Assembly (NCBI RefSeq): GCF_016858305.2
Contig: NZ_CP074436.1
Location: 1,756,001 to 1,820,000 of the forward strand
Length of the DNA stretch: 64,000 nt
Reading direction: 5' to 3'
Source: Polaribacter sp. Q13
GTDB lineage: Bacteria; Bacteroidota; Bacteroidia; Flavobacteriales; Flavobacteriaceae
The position numbers and the translations under genes were made by a program. Positions 17,790-25,815 of this stretch are shown in pieces. The notes under the pieces are model-generated. The model was not told the DNA's origin. It saw only the letters and a list, made by a program, of their open reading frames with translations, and searched no databases. Position 1 is the stretch's first letter, and every line of letters begins with the position of its first letter.

Positions 17790-18703
17790 ATAAATACGGT
17801 ACTCGCTTAAATAAACAACGTTACAAATGTTTAAATTGTAACAAGATTTTTAATGGAGGAAAACAAATTTCAGCAGATTTTCTTTGGGATGAATATGCCA
17901 GAGGAAAACAAACGTATATACAACTAGCAGTCAAATATGGATGCTCAAAAAGAACAATCCAACGTAAACTAGATCTTTATCAAGTAAAGCAAGTAGAAAT
18001 AGCACCAAAGAAGGTTATTGTTTTAATGGATACAACCTACTGGGGCAGAAGTTTTGGGTTAATGTTGTTTAAAGACGCATACAGTAAAGAAAATCTTCTT
18101 TGGTATTACGTCAAATCAGAAACTAATACATTGTACATAAAGGGTATTAAAGAACTGAAATCTAAAGGTTTTTAGGTTGTAGCTATCGTTTGTGACGGCA
18201 GAAAAGGGTTGGTTGGAGCATTTAAAGACATACCTGTTCAGCTTTGTCAATTTCATCAAGTTGCAACAATAAGAAGGTATATAACTAAAAACCCAAAAAC
18301 GCCCGCCTCTATTGAGCTGAAGCTTCATGTCGCTATGCTAAAAAACACTGATAAAGAATCATTTGAAGGAGGATTAAAAATGTGGTTTATTAAGTGGGAA
18401 AGCTTTTTAAATGAACGTACTATTAATATTGAAACAGGTAAAAGCTACTTCACTCATAAACGGCTTAGAAGTGCATATAGGAGCCTTAATACCAATATGA
18501 CATGGCTATTTACTTGGTACGATAATTATGAATTAAATATTCCAAATACAACCAATATGATTGATGGTCATTTTTCTGATTTAAAAAACAAACTTAGAAA
18601 TCATAATGGATTAACTAAAGAGAGAAAAATAAAATTTATAAATGAGTTTTTAAGAGCTAAAAGAATCTAATGAAATTACAAAATAAAGACCAACCATTTT
18701 GTC
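17682..18703 (+). mobile_element. IS256-type insertion sequence (variant with zinc-ribbon transposase), degraded
   Basis: The element is delimited by a perfect 15-bp terminal inverted repeat, GACAAAATGGTTGGT at 17682-17696 and its complement at 18689-18703, giving about 1.02 kb. It contains one transposase frame reading rightward. The bases just outside the two ends do not form a recognisable target-site duplication, which suggests later rearrangement or a deletion next to the element. It has interrupted the OmpA-family gene on its left. Confidence 0.85.
17756..18670 (+). pseudogene. Broken IS256-variant transposase
   Basis: Read in one frame from 17756, the product opens with a zinc ribbon (CKFC then YKCLNC), then an HTH-like region (GCSKRTIQRKLD) and a DDE-type core containing VIVLMDTTYWG (first Asp) and IVCDGRKGLVGAF (second Asp, near 18190). 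NMIDGHFSDLKNKLRNH follows near the C-terminus. An in-frame TAG at 18173-18175 splits the gene, and no ATG, GTG or TTG exists between an upstream stop at 17753 and the zinc ribbon, so both initiation and elongation are compromised. The architecture matches the Zn-binding variant of IS256 transposases. Confidence 0.85.
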
Positions 18704-19510
18704 CATTAGGCCAAATATTTATTTTAATTGAATATTTATTTTGCACATTTTTTATAGCTCTATGCGAATACTTTTTATAAATAGTATTCGAATTTAAAAA
18801 AGAGAGTATCTTACCATATCCTCAACATTTCTAATTGCGTTAGAATTTAGAATCCTATCACTGCTTGAAAACGTCTTGAAAAAAGTAGAATTGAAGCCGC
18901 TTAAAATACGGTTTTAAGTACTGGTTTTGATTTTAAAGAAGTGACGCCAGATTATACTGTAATTAAAAATATAAAAGTAGAATGCAGTAAACATTCTATG
19001 ATTTTATAAACGATACATCCGCTAATAGTATAATTAACAGAAAGAAATTACAACATCGATAACTCCAAACCAGTAAATGTTACTTCAACTAAAAAAACTA
19101 GCAAACATTTTTAACTACAAACCCATGCATGAGACATAAGAATATTTTATAGAAATCAGAAGAAAATAGGTAGAATTTTGGGCGGTGGATCTATAAAAAA
19201 AATACTATTCATTTTAGGGATTTTAAATTTGACAATGCTTAGGGTATTGAAATTGCTACATACAAACTAAATCAAGTTCGCAAAAAAAATATTTACAATG
19301 CAGCAAAATCCGTTTTATTGTAACCTGAAAAAACTACTAAACCAAATTAAACACCTGTACAATAAGTAATTACACAAATAATAAAAAAAATATTCATTAA
19401 AAAATAAGTTTCAATGAAAAATAGTATTTAATTATGCATCACATGATGACAGCAATATTAAAAATAATATTGTTACGGATATTTTAAAGTTATCGGAATC
19501 CTGTTTGTAT
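18704..19510. other. Decayed non-coding region between the insertion sequence and the copper operon
   Basis: I find no intact gene here on either strand. On the plus strand short coding-like stretches appear, for example around 19200-19320, but they are broken by several stops and frame changes, as expected of old pseudogene debris. Codon-like texture without continuity suggests remains of genes lost when the OmpA locus was rearranged. I could not assign the fragments to a family. Confidence 0.5.
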
Positions 19511-19548
19511 AAAAATAAACAGGATTAAACGTTTAAGCTTAATCCTGT
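19511..19548 (-). terminator. Terminator of the copper-resistance operon
   Basis: Read leftward, ACAGGATTAA pairs perfectly with TTAATCCTGT (19548-19539 and 19528-19519) around a 10-nt loop and is followed by TTATTTTT. It sits 116 bp beyond the stop of the last gene of the operon. Confidence 0.8.
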
Positions 19549-19663
19549 AGTTTTAATTACACAAGGGGGGCGTATAATTTTGGCTGTAAATATAAAAAAA
19601 TATGACTAGCTTCTAGATAAAATCTCAAAAAAAAATTTATGATTCATATTTACCTGAGTAGTC

Positions 19664-20074
19664 CTATTCTTTCATTTCACCAGACTGATTCATTGCCATT
19701 GTGTGGTCATATTGGCAACAGCTTGGTAAACCATTGTAAGATTCTTCGCTTCCCGAGACTTTCTCAGTATCATAACCAGAAGCAGCAATTGCATTATGAA
19801 TTTCCATAGCATCGGTTTTAGCATCATCAAAAGACACTTCAATTTCCTTTTTGTCTAAATTCCAAATGGCAGTTGCAACACCATCAACCGCATTCGCTGC
19901 TGTCTCTATGGTCTTTTTACACATGCCACAATTTCCTCTAACACCAAAAGAAACGTTTGAATTTGCCATTTTGTTAGTTACTTCTATCGTTTCAGTTTTC
20001 TGTTTGGCGTCATTTTTACAACTTGAAAAACCCATTGTAGCTATTACAGCTAGACTCAAAATTACTTTTTTCAT
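19664..20074 (-). CDS. HMA-domain lipoprotein (heavy-metal binding)
   Basis: A 136-residue exported protein with lipobox FSSC and lipidated Cys19. Residues 40-105 are a heavy-metal-associated ferredoxin-like domain; the metal-binding motif is GNCGMCKKT (Cys49, Cys52), and the fold continues through VATAIWNLDKKEIEVSF and AIAASGYDTEKV. A second metal-rich patch, SCCQYDH, lies near the C-terminus. It resembles MerP/CopZ-like chaperones placed in the periplasm, and as last gene of the operon it probably buffers or delivers copper or silver to the efflux pump. The signal sequence is clear; metal specificity is inferred from the neighbours. Confidence 0.9.
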   Translation of the reverse strand: MKKVILSLAVIATMGFSSCKNDAKQKTETIEVTNKMANSNVSFGVRGNCGMCKKTIETAANAVDGVATAIWNLDKKEIEVSFDDAKTDAMEIHNAIAASGYDTEKVSGSEESYNGLPSCCQYDHTMAMNQSGEMKE

Positions 20075-20093
20075 TATTTCAAAATTTAATTAT

Positions 20094-20252
20094 TTATTTT
20101 TTAATTACTTGTAAAGCCCATACGATTAATAAAAATCCAACACCTGTTAAAGCCGGAGCGGGAATTTTCATTATAAGACCAATACTTAGCATTGCTATCG
20201 CCGTTAAGGCAAGCAGAATACTTATTAAATTTAATGTCTTTATTCTAGTCAT
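20094..20252 (-). CDS. Small two-helix membrane protein of the copper operon (52 aa)
   Basis: A short gene from an ATG at 20252 to a TAA at 20096-20094. The product starts MTRIKTLNLISILLALTAIA and has two hydrophobic helices (about 8-28 and 34-50) joined by a KIPAPALTG turn, ending in VIKK. It lies 18 bp after the CusB stop and 20 bp before the HMA lipoprotein start, on the same strand, so it belongs to the operon. I do not recognise a named family. Small hydrophobic proteins occur beside CusBA-type pumps in this phylum, but a role as a pump accessory is inference. Confidence 0.7.
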   Translation of the reverse strand: MTRIKTLNLISILLALTAIAMLSIGLIMKIPAPALTGVGFLLIVWALQVIKK

Positions 20253-20270
20253 ATAGCATTCGTTTTAATA

Positions 20271-21983
20271 TTAATTAATTTCTTCAATTATACTACCACA
20301 AGTCATCATGGTCTCTCCGTAATAAGGATTTCTAATATCCTTTTCAGTACTCATCCACATGGCACCTTTATTATTGTTAGCCATCGGACACTTTTGAACA
20401 TATAATGTCGATTCTAAATTATCCATATTCATTGCTATAGCAACTATATTTTCATTGAGTATTACAAAATGAGCACGTTGTTTTTCAATAGTATTATTTT
20501 CAGAAATAGCTTTTAACATGGATACCGTTTTATTAAAATGAACTAACTCCATTTGGCTTAAACCTTTTAAATTAATTTTTAGTGCTTTTTGAAGCATTGT
20601 ATTTGCTAATTTAGAAACCTTATTGTAATCACTTGCAATAAGAGCATCTTTAATAGAAAAGTAAAGCGGTAGTGTCGTTTTAAATTCGTTTTTAAAAATT
20701 AGAGGAAATTTCATCTTCATGGTTCCAATAAGTGATATTGGTTCTGATTTAACTGTTTTATTCATCATCGATTTTTTGCCTTGCAATTGCGCCGCAGCAT
20801 CTACCGTAAAGGTTCCGTTGGTTACAATTTCATCGCCATTATTTAGACCTTCTAAAACCTGATAATTAGCACCTATTTGATTGCCTAATGTAATCTCTTT
20901 CATTTCAAAAACTGGTTCATTAGGATTCGTTTTTAGATACACAACAGATCGTTTCCCTGTCCATAAAACAGCCGAAGCAGGTATTGTAATTGCTTGTTTT
21001 TCATCCACAGAAACCATACTTTTCATCTTTCCTTCTACAAACATACCTGGTTTAAACAGCTCTTTTTTATTATTTAAAACCACTCTTAAATTTACAGTTC
21101 TTGTTTGCGTATCTAAAATAGGATCTATAAAATTGACCTTTCCTTTAAACGTTTTATTCGGATATGCATTTGTGGTTACCACAACATCCTGACCTTTTTT
21201 AAACTGGCTAATTTTATTTTCATACACATCAAAATTAGCCCAAACTGTATTTAGATTAGAAACCTTAAAAATTGGTTTTCCATCCATGATATGAGATCCC
21301 TCATTTATCGCAATTTCTGTAACAACACCAGATACATGCGAGTAAATGGTAAAACTATTTTTCACTTTTCCTGTTTGCTCTACCTCATCTAATTGCGCAC
21401 CATGAATCATCCAATTTTTAAACTTATTTTTAACAGCATTATATAGTTGTGGTTGAGATGCTTTTAATTTATAGGCCGTTATTAACTCTTGTTGAGCAGC
21501 AATCAATTCTGGAGAATATATTTGAGCAACTGCTTGCCCTTTATTTACCTGTTGTCCTAAAGAATTTACAAACAGTTTTTCAACCCTACCATCAAAATGC
21601 GCAGGCATCGTTGCTGTTTCATCTTCATTCTCTGTAATTTTTCCTGATAAAACAAAACCTGTATCAGCATCAGAACTATTTTCTCCTACGATTGTGGTTT
21701 GTATGTTGGCTAATGCCATCGCATTTTCTGAAAGCTTAAATTGATCCGCAGACAATCCTTCTGCACTGCTTGCAGCAGGAATTAAATCCATTCCACAAAT
21801 AGGACAATCACCTGCTTCTGGTTGCATAATTTGTGGATGCATGGAACACGTCCACATTTGATTTGTTTCTGCTACAGCATCGTGCTTGTGCATTTCTTCT
21901 GTATTTGAATTCCCTCCAAAAAGCATCCAGCCTAAAAGTAGTCCAACAGCTATTAAACCTATATAAACACTATATTTTTTCAT
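20271..21983 (-). CDS. cusB: CusB-type periplasmic adaptor of a copper/silver RND efflux pump
   Basis: A 570-residue membrane-fusion protein. After an N-terminal anchor (YIGLIAVGLLLGWMLFG) comes a heavy-metal-binding domain with the WTCSMHP...GDCPICGMDL signature (44-67; Cys46, His49, Cys60, Cys63). Then follow the barrel-sandwich (lipoyl) and beta-barrel modules of RND adaptors (about 100-390; AHFDGRVEKLFVNSLGQQV, WANFDVYENKISQ). The C-terminal 150 residues are a DUF3347 domain ending with KCPMANNNKGAMW and TCGSI, which adds further Cys/Met metal ligands. It bridges the CusA pump and the TolC-like channel; all three genes are adjacent. Confidence 0.94.
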   Translation of the reverse strand: MKKYSVYIGLIAVGLLLGWMLFGGNSNTEEMHKHDAVAETNQMWTCSMHPQIMQPEAGDCPICGMDLIPAASSAEGLSADQFKLSENAMALANIQTTIVGENSSDADTGFVLSGKITENEDETATMPAHFDGRVEKLFVNSLGQQVNKGQAVAQIYSPELIAAQQELITAYKLKASQPQLYNAVKNKFKNWMIHGAQLDEVEQTGKVKNSFTIYSHVSGVVTEIAINEGSHIMDGKPIFKVSNLNTVWANFDVYENKISQFKKGQDVVVTTNAYPNKTFKGKVNFIDPILDTQTRTVNLRVVLNNKKELFKPGMFVEGKMKSMVSVDEKQAITIPASAVLWTGKRSVVYLKTNPNEPVFEMKEITLGNQIGANYQVLEGLNNGDEIVTNGTFTVDAAAQLQGKKSMMNKTVKSEPISLIGTMKMKFPLIFKNEFKTTLPLYFSIKDALIASDYNKVSKLANTMLQKALKINLKGLSQMELVHFNKTVSMLKAISENNTIEKQRAHFVILNENIVAIAMNMDNLESTLYVQKCPMANNNKGAMWMSTEKDIRNPYYGETMMTCGSIIEEIN

Positions 21984-21999
21984 AAGTTTCTTTGTTTTT

Positions 22000-22045
22000 A
22001 AAACCTACAAGGAAGCTTCCTTTGTCAGCAATACCTTGCAGGTTA
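22000..22045. repeat. Intergenic palindromic repeat between copA and cusB
   Basis: AACCTACAAGG (about 22003-22013) and CCTTGCAGGTT (about 22033-22043) are imperfect inverted copies. They match a class of short palindromes that recurs near 8796-8807 and, in a different version, inside cusA at 27195-27227. Confidence 0.5.
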
Positions 22046-22058
22046 ATTATCTTATTAT

Positions 22059-24557
22059 TTATATTTTAATATTTCTTAAACGTAAGGCATTTGCAATTAC
22101 TGTAACCGAACTAAAGCTCATAGCCAAAGCAGCAATCATAGGAGATAACAAAATTCCGAAAAAAGGAAACAAAACTCCTGCTGCAACTGGTATGCCTAAT
22201 GTGTTATAGAACAGCGCGAAAAATAAGTTTTGTTTAATGTTTTTCATAACAGCTTCACTTAAATGTTGCGCTTTTACAATACCATGTAAATCTCCTTTTA
22301 CCAAAGTAATCATAGCACTTTCAATTGCTACATCCGTACCCGTTCCCATGGCAATACCAACATCACTTTTTGCGAGTGCAGGTGCGTCATTAATTCCGTC
22401 TCCAGCCATTGCGACTACTTTTCCTTGCTCTTGTAATTTGGTTACTTCTTGCAATTTATTTTCTGGTAACATACTTGCTTTAAAATCGGCAAGATATAAT
22501 TCGGTAGCCACAGCTTGTGCGGTATCATAATTATCACCTGTCAACATTATTACCGAAACTCCTCTATCTTGAAGTGCTTTTATTGCTTTTGCACTCGTTG
22601 CTTTAATTTTATCACCAATAACAACATAACCAACAACTTTTTTATCTACTGATAAAAAGGAAACTGTTTTCCCTTGTTTCTGATACGTTTTAGCTTCTTC
22701 TTCCATTTTAGGGGTGATTTCAGCATTTACATAATTCATCATTTTAGGATTTCCTAAAGCGATTTTTTTACCGTTTATTGTTGCTTCCACACCTTTTCCT
22801 GTAACAGCACTAAATTCTTCCGATTTTAAAACTTCCGTGTTTTGCTCTTCACCATATTTTACAGTAGCTTCGGCTAAAGGATGTTCACTATTTTTATTTA
22901 AAGACACAATGTATTGCAACACTTCTTTATCACTTAAAATAGCATTAAACGCAGCAGCTTTTTCTACGGTTGGTTTTCCTTCGGTAATAGTTCCAGTTTT
23001 ATCAATAATTAAAGTATCTACTTTAGCCATTCGTTCTAAAGCTTCTGCATTTTTAACCAAGACACCGTTTTGTGCTCCTTTACCAACACCAACCATTATA
23101 GACATTGGTGTTGCTAAACCTAATGCACAAGGACATGCAATAATTAATACGGCAATGGCATTTACAAATGCATATACATACACAGGTTCTGGCCCATAAA
23201 TTGCCCAAACGGCAAATGTTATTAAAGAAATCAACACCACCACAGGCACAAAATAACCAGAAACTTTGTCTGCTAAATTCTGAATTGGAGCGCGACTTCT
23301 ACTTGCATCATTTACCATTTTAATAATTTGAGAGAGTAATGTATCGCTACCAATTTTCTCTGCTTTCATTAAAAAAACTTGATTCCCATTAATAGTACCT
23401 CCACTTACTTTATCGCCTTTAGATCTGTCTACCGGAAGCGGTTCTCCCGAAATCATCGATTCATCAATCGTTGAATTTCCTTCAGTTATAACACCATCCA
23501 CAGGAATTTTATCACCAGGTTTTACTTTTAAAACATCATGTAATTCAATTTTATCAATAGTAACTTCTACATCTTCTCCGTCTACTATTTTTAACGCTTT
23601 ATTAGGTGCTAATTTTAAGAGTTCTTTTACGGCTGAATTCGTTTTTCCATGTGCACGCGCTTCTAACAATTGACCTAAAAGAACCAATGTTAAAATAACA
23701 GTTGCTGCTTCAAAATAAACATGTACAGCACCTGATTCCGTTTTAAATTGAGCAGGAAAAACATCTGGAAAGAACATTCCAAATACCGAAAATAGCCAAG
23801 ATACACCTGCGCCAATCCCTATAAGTGTAAACATATTTAAATTCCATGTTTTTATACTTCTATAGGCACGCTCAAAGAACATCCAAGTAGCATAAAAAAC
23901 CACAGGAATAGACAGTGCAAACTGAATCCAATTCCACTGTTTTTGTTCCAAAATTGTAGATAATGGATTGTTTGGAATCATTTCGCTCATGGCAATTAAA
24001 AATATTGGCAAGGTAAAAGCGACTGCAATCCAAAACTTTTTTACAATCTTTTTATATGTTTTTTCTTCTGATGAAAGATCGGGCTTCATAGGCACTAAAT
24101 CCATTCCGCAAATAGGGCAGTCTCCAGCTTCATCTTTTATAACTTCAGGATGCATTGGGCAAGTCCATTGTTCTGCGGTGTTAATAGATACGTTTTGTTC
24201 TTCTACTAAATCCATTCCACAGACAGGGCAATCTCCCGCTTTGTCATACGTTTTATCGTCTTCACAATGCATCGGACAATAAAATGTACCTGTGCCTTTT
24301 CCTTTCGGAAGTTCTTTTTTCACTTCTTTTATATGATGATGTTCTCCCGGTTTGTGAATGCTATATCGGCCACCATCATTTTTTAAAGCTTCTTGGAAGG
24401 TTTCTAATGAAATATGAGATTCCATTTCTATAGTAGCTTCTGCTTTTTCTAAATTAACTGTAGCTTTAGAAACACCTTTAACTTTAGAAAGTGTTTCTTC
24501 TACGTGTCCACGACAACCGTTACAAGTCATTCCGTGTATGTGATATGTATGTTTCAT
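22059..24557 (-). CDS. copA: Copper-translocating P-type ATPase (CopA) with extra metal-binding domains
   Basis: An 832-residue P1B-type ATPase. Order: an N-terminal HMA domain with GMTCNGC (Cys12, Cys15), two HMBD zinc-finger-like domains (YCPMHCEDDKTYDKAGDCP near 93 and WTCPMHPEVIKDEAGDCP near 134), eight membrane helices, the A-domain TGE-like loop (ISGEPLPVD), the transport motif CPC at 475-477, phosphorylated Asp519 in DKTGT, the HP motif SEHPLA, and GDGINDAPALA. It pumps Cu(I) or Ag(I) from the cytosol to the periplasm, where the CusCBA-like pump can remove it. Its ATG overlaps the TolC-like gene's stop by one base (TAATG), indicating translational coupling. Confidence 0.96.
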   Translation of the reverse strand: MKHTYHIHGMTCNGCRGHVEETLSKVKGVSKATVNLEKAEATIEMESHISLETFQEALKNDGGRYSIHKPGEHHHIKEVKKELPKGKGTGTFYCPMHCEDDKTYDKAGDCPVCGMDLVEEQNVSINTAEQWTCPMHPEVIKDEAGDCPICGMDLVPMKPDLSSEEKTYKKIVKKFWIAVAFTLPIFLIAMSEMIPNNPLSTILEQKQWNWIQFALSIPVVFYATWMFFERAYRSIKTWNLNMFTLIGIGAGVSWLFSVFGMFFPDVFPAQFKTESGAVHVYFEAATVILTLVLLGQLLEARAHGKTNSAVKELLKLAPNKALKIVDGEDVEVTIDKIELHDVLKVKPGDKIPVDGVITEGNSTIDESMISGEPLPVDRSKGDKVSGGTINGNQVFLMKAEKIGSDTLLSQIIKMVNDASRSRAPIQNLADKVSGYFVPVVVLISLITFAVWAIYGPEPVYVYAFVNAIAVLIIACPCALGLATPMSIMVGVGKGAQNGVLVKNAEALERMAKVDTLIIDKTGTITEGKPTVEKAAAFNAILSDKEVLQYIVSLNKNSEHPLAEATVKYGEEQNTEVLKSEEFSAVTGKGVEATINGKKIALGNPKMMNYVNAEITPKMEEEAKTYQKQGKTVSFLSVDKKVVGYVVIGDKIKATSAKAIKALQDRGVSVIMLTGDNYDTAQAVATELYLADFKASMLPENKLQEVTKLQEQGKVVAMAGDGINDAPALAKSDVGIAMGTGTDVAIESAMITLVKGDLHGIVKAQHLSEAVMKNIKQNLFFALFYNTLGIPVAAGVLFPFFGILLSPMIAALAMSFSSVTVIANALRLRNIKI

Positions 24558-25798
24558 TATTGCTGTGTTAAATAATTAATAATTGTTGTTTGTAAATAAT
24601 ATGTTTTAATCGCTTCTATTTGATTCATTTGAAACTTTAATTGTAGTTCTTGAATATCCAAAACATCTTTAAAATCAATCGTTCCTGTTTCGTAGCTTTT
24701 AACAAGAATTTCTTTTGCATTTTTAGCCTGTTGTAAATTTTTAACCTGTGTTTTATAACTAATTCTTGCAGAAATCCGGTCGTTTACAGACTTGTCTAAA
24801 AGCGTTTCTAAGCTATTGAAGCGTTCTTGTTTTTGAGACTTAATCTCTTGTTGTTGCAACTCGTTTTGCTTAGTTTGTGATTTGTATTTTTTATTGAATA
24901 TTGGAATAGAAACCGACACCATTGGCATAACTATATCTTTTCCATTATCGCTAAAACTCATGTCTGGTCTTTTTTCAATATTAACATAATCTAGACCAAA
25001 ACCAATCAGCGGACTGCTTTCTTTCTGATTCAATAACTCCGATTTTTCAACCGATTGATACAGTTTATCATATTTTAATAATTCTGGATGTAATGCTAAA
25101 TTATTAGTAGTGATTTCAAAATCTTCCGAAGGTATGTTCAGTTCATTTACAACCTTTACAGCAATAGCTTTCTCACGGTTTAAGAGCTTATTAAATTTTG
25201 TTTGCTCAGCAAGAAATCGCTGTCCTAATACTTCTAATAATTGCTGCATTTCATTCTGTCTCATTTGCAAACGCAATACATCTACCGCTGATGCTTCGCC
25301 AACCTCAACAGAAGTTAATGCTAATTTTTCATAGGTGTCCAGTAGTTTTATGTTTTCAACTAAAACAGTTTGTTTTGCGGTATTAGCATACAAATTGTAA
25401 TACGATTGAGAAACTGAAGCCATTAATTTTCGTTTAGCAATAACAATGTCTTCATATTTTGCATCTGCCAAGGCATTTACATAATTTTCTCTTGCCGAAA
25501 TAGTATTAAACCAAGGCAACATTTGTTTTGCAGACACCTTAAAACGTTGCGCTCCTGTTCGGGTTTCTGGTTCACTTACAAAATAACCAACAGCAAATTC
25601 TGTGTTAGGCAACGTGTTTACTTCATTCACTTTTTCTGAAGCAATGTTATATTGCAATTCGAATTTCTGAATTTCAGGACTATTTTCTAAAGCCTTATTA
25701 ATGTAGGTTTCTAGTTCTTGTGCGCTAGTAAAAAGACTCAAGAATAAAGAACCAAGAAGCAAGACTACTTTCTGTACGATATAATTATTATTTTTCAT
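24557..25798 (-). CDS. TolC-family outer-membrane efflux channel
   Basis: A 413-residue protein with signal peptide (VVLLLGSLFLSLFTSAQ) and two long alpha-helical outer membrane efflux protein (OEP) repeats (about 30-200 and 215-410). It shows the typical coiled helices (LRQLQMR-like VDVLRLQMRQNEMQQLLE near 170-187) and a conserved NPEI-type start (ENSPEIQKFELQYN). It forms the trimeric channel of a tripartite efflux pump, the CusC role, with CusA and CusB from the same operon. It is flanked by cusA (17-bp gap) and copA (1-base overlap). It lacks the N-terminal lipid Cys of E. coli CusC. Confidence 0.92.
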   Translation of the reverse strand: MKNNNYIVQKVVLLLGSLFLSLFTSAQELETYINKALENSPEIQKFELQYNIASEKVNEVNTLPNTEFAVGYFVSEPETRTGAQRFKVSAKQMLPWFNTISARENYVNALADAKYEDIVIAKRKLMASVSQSYYNLYANTAKQTVLVENIKLLDTYEKLALTSVEVGEASAVDVLRLQMRQNEMQQLLEVLGQRFLAEQTKFNKLLNREKAIAVKVVNELNIPSEDFEITTNNLALHPELLKYDKLYQSVEKSELLNQKESSPLIGFGLDYVNIEKRPDMSFSDNGKDIVMPMVSVSIPIFNKKYKSQTKQNELQQQEIKSQKQERFNSLETLLDKSVNDRISARISYKTQVKNLQQAKNAKEILVKSYETGTIDFKDVLDIQELQLKFQMNQIEAIKTYYLQTTIINYLTQQ

Positions 25799-25815
25799 GA
25801 TTTGTTTTTTAAAGT

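Noticed and set aside
17674..18712. Target-site duplication for the IS256-type element
   Set aside because: The bases on the two sides (GGTATAAT and CATTAGGC) do not match, so none is claimed.
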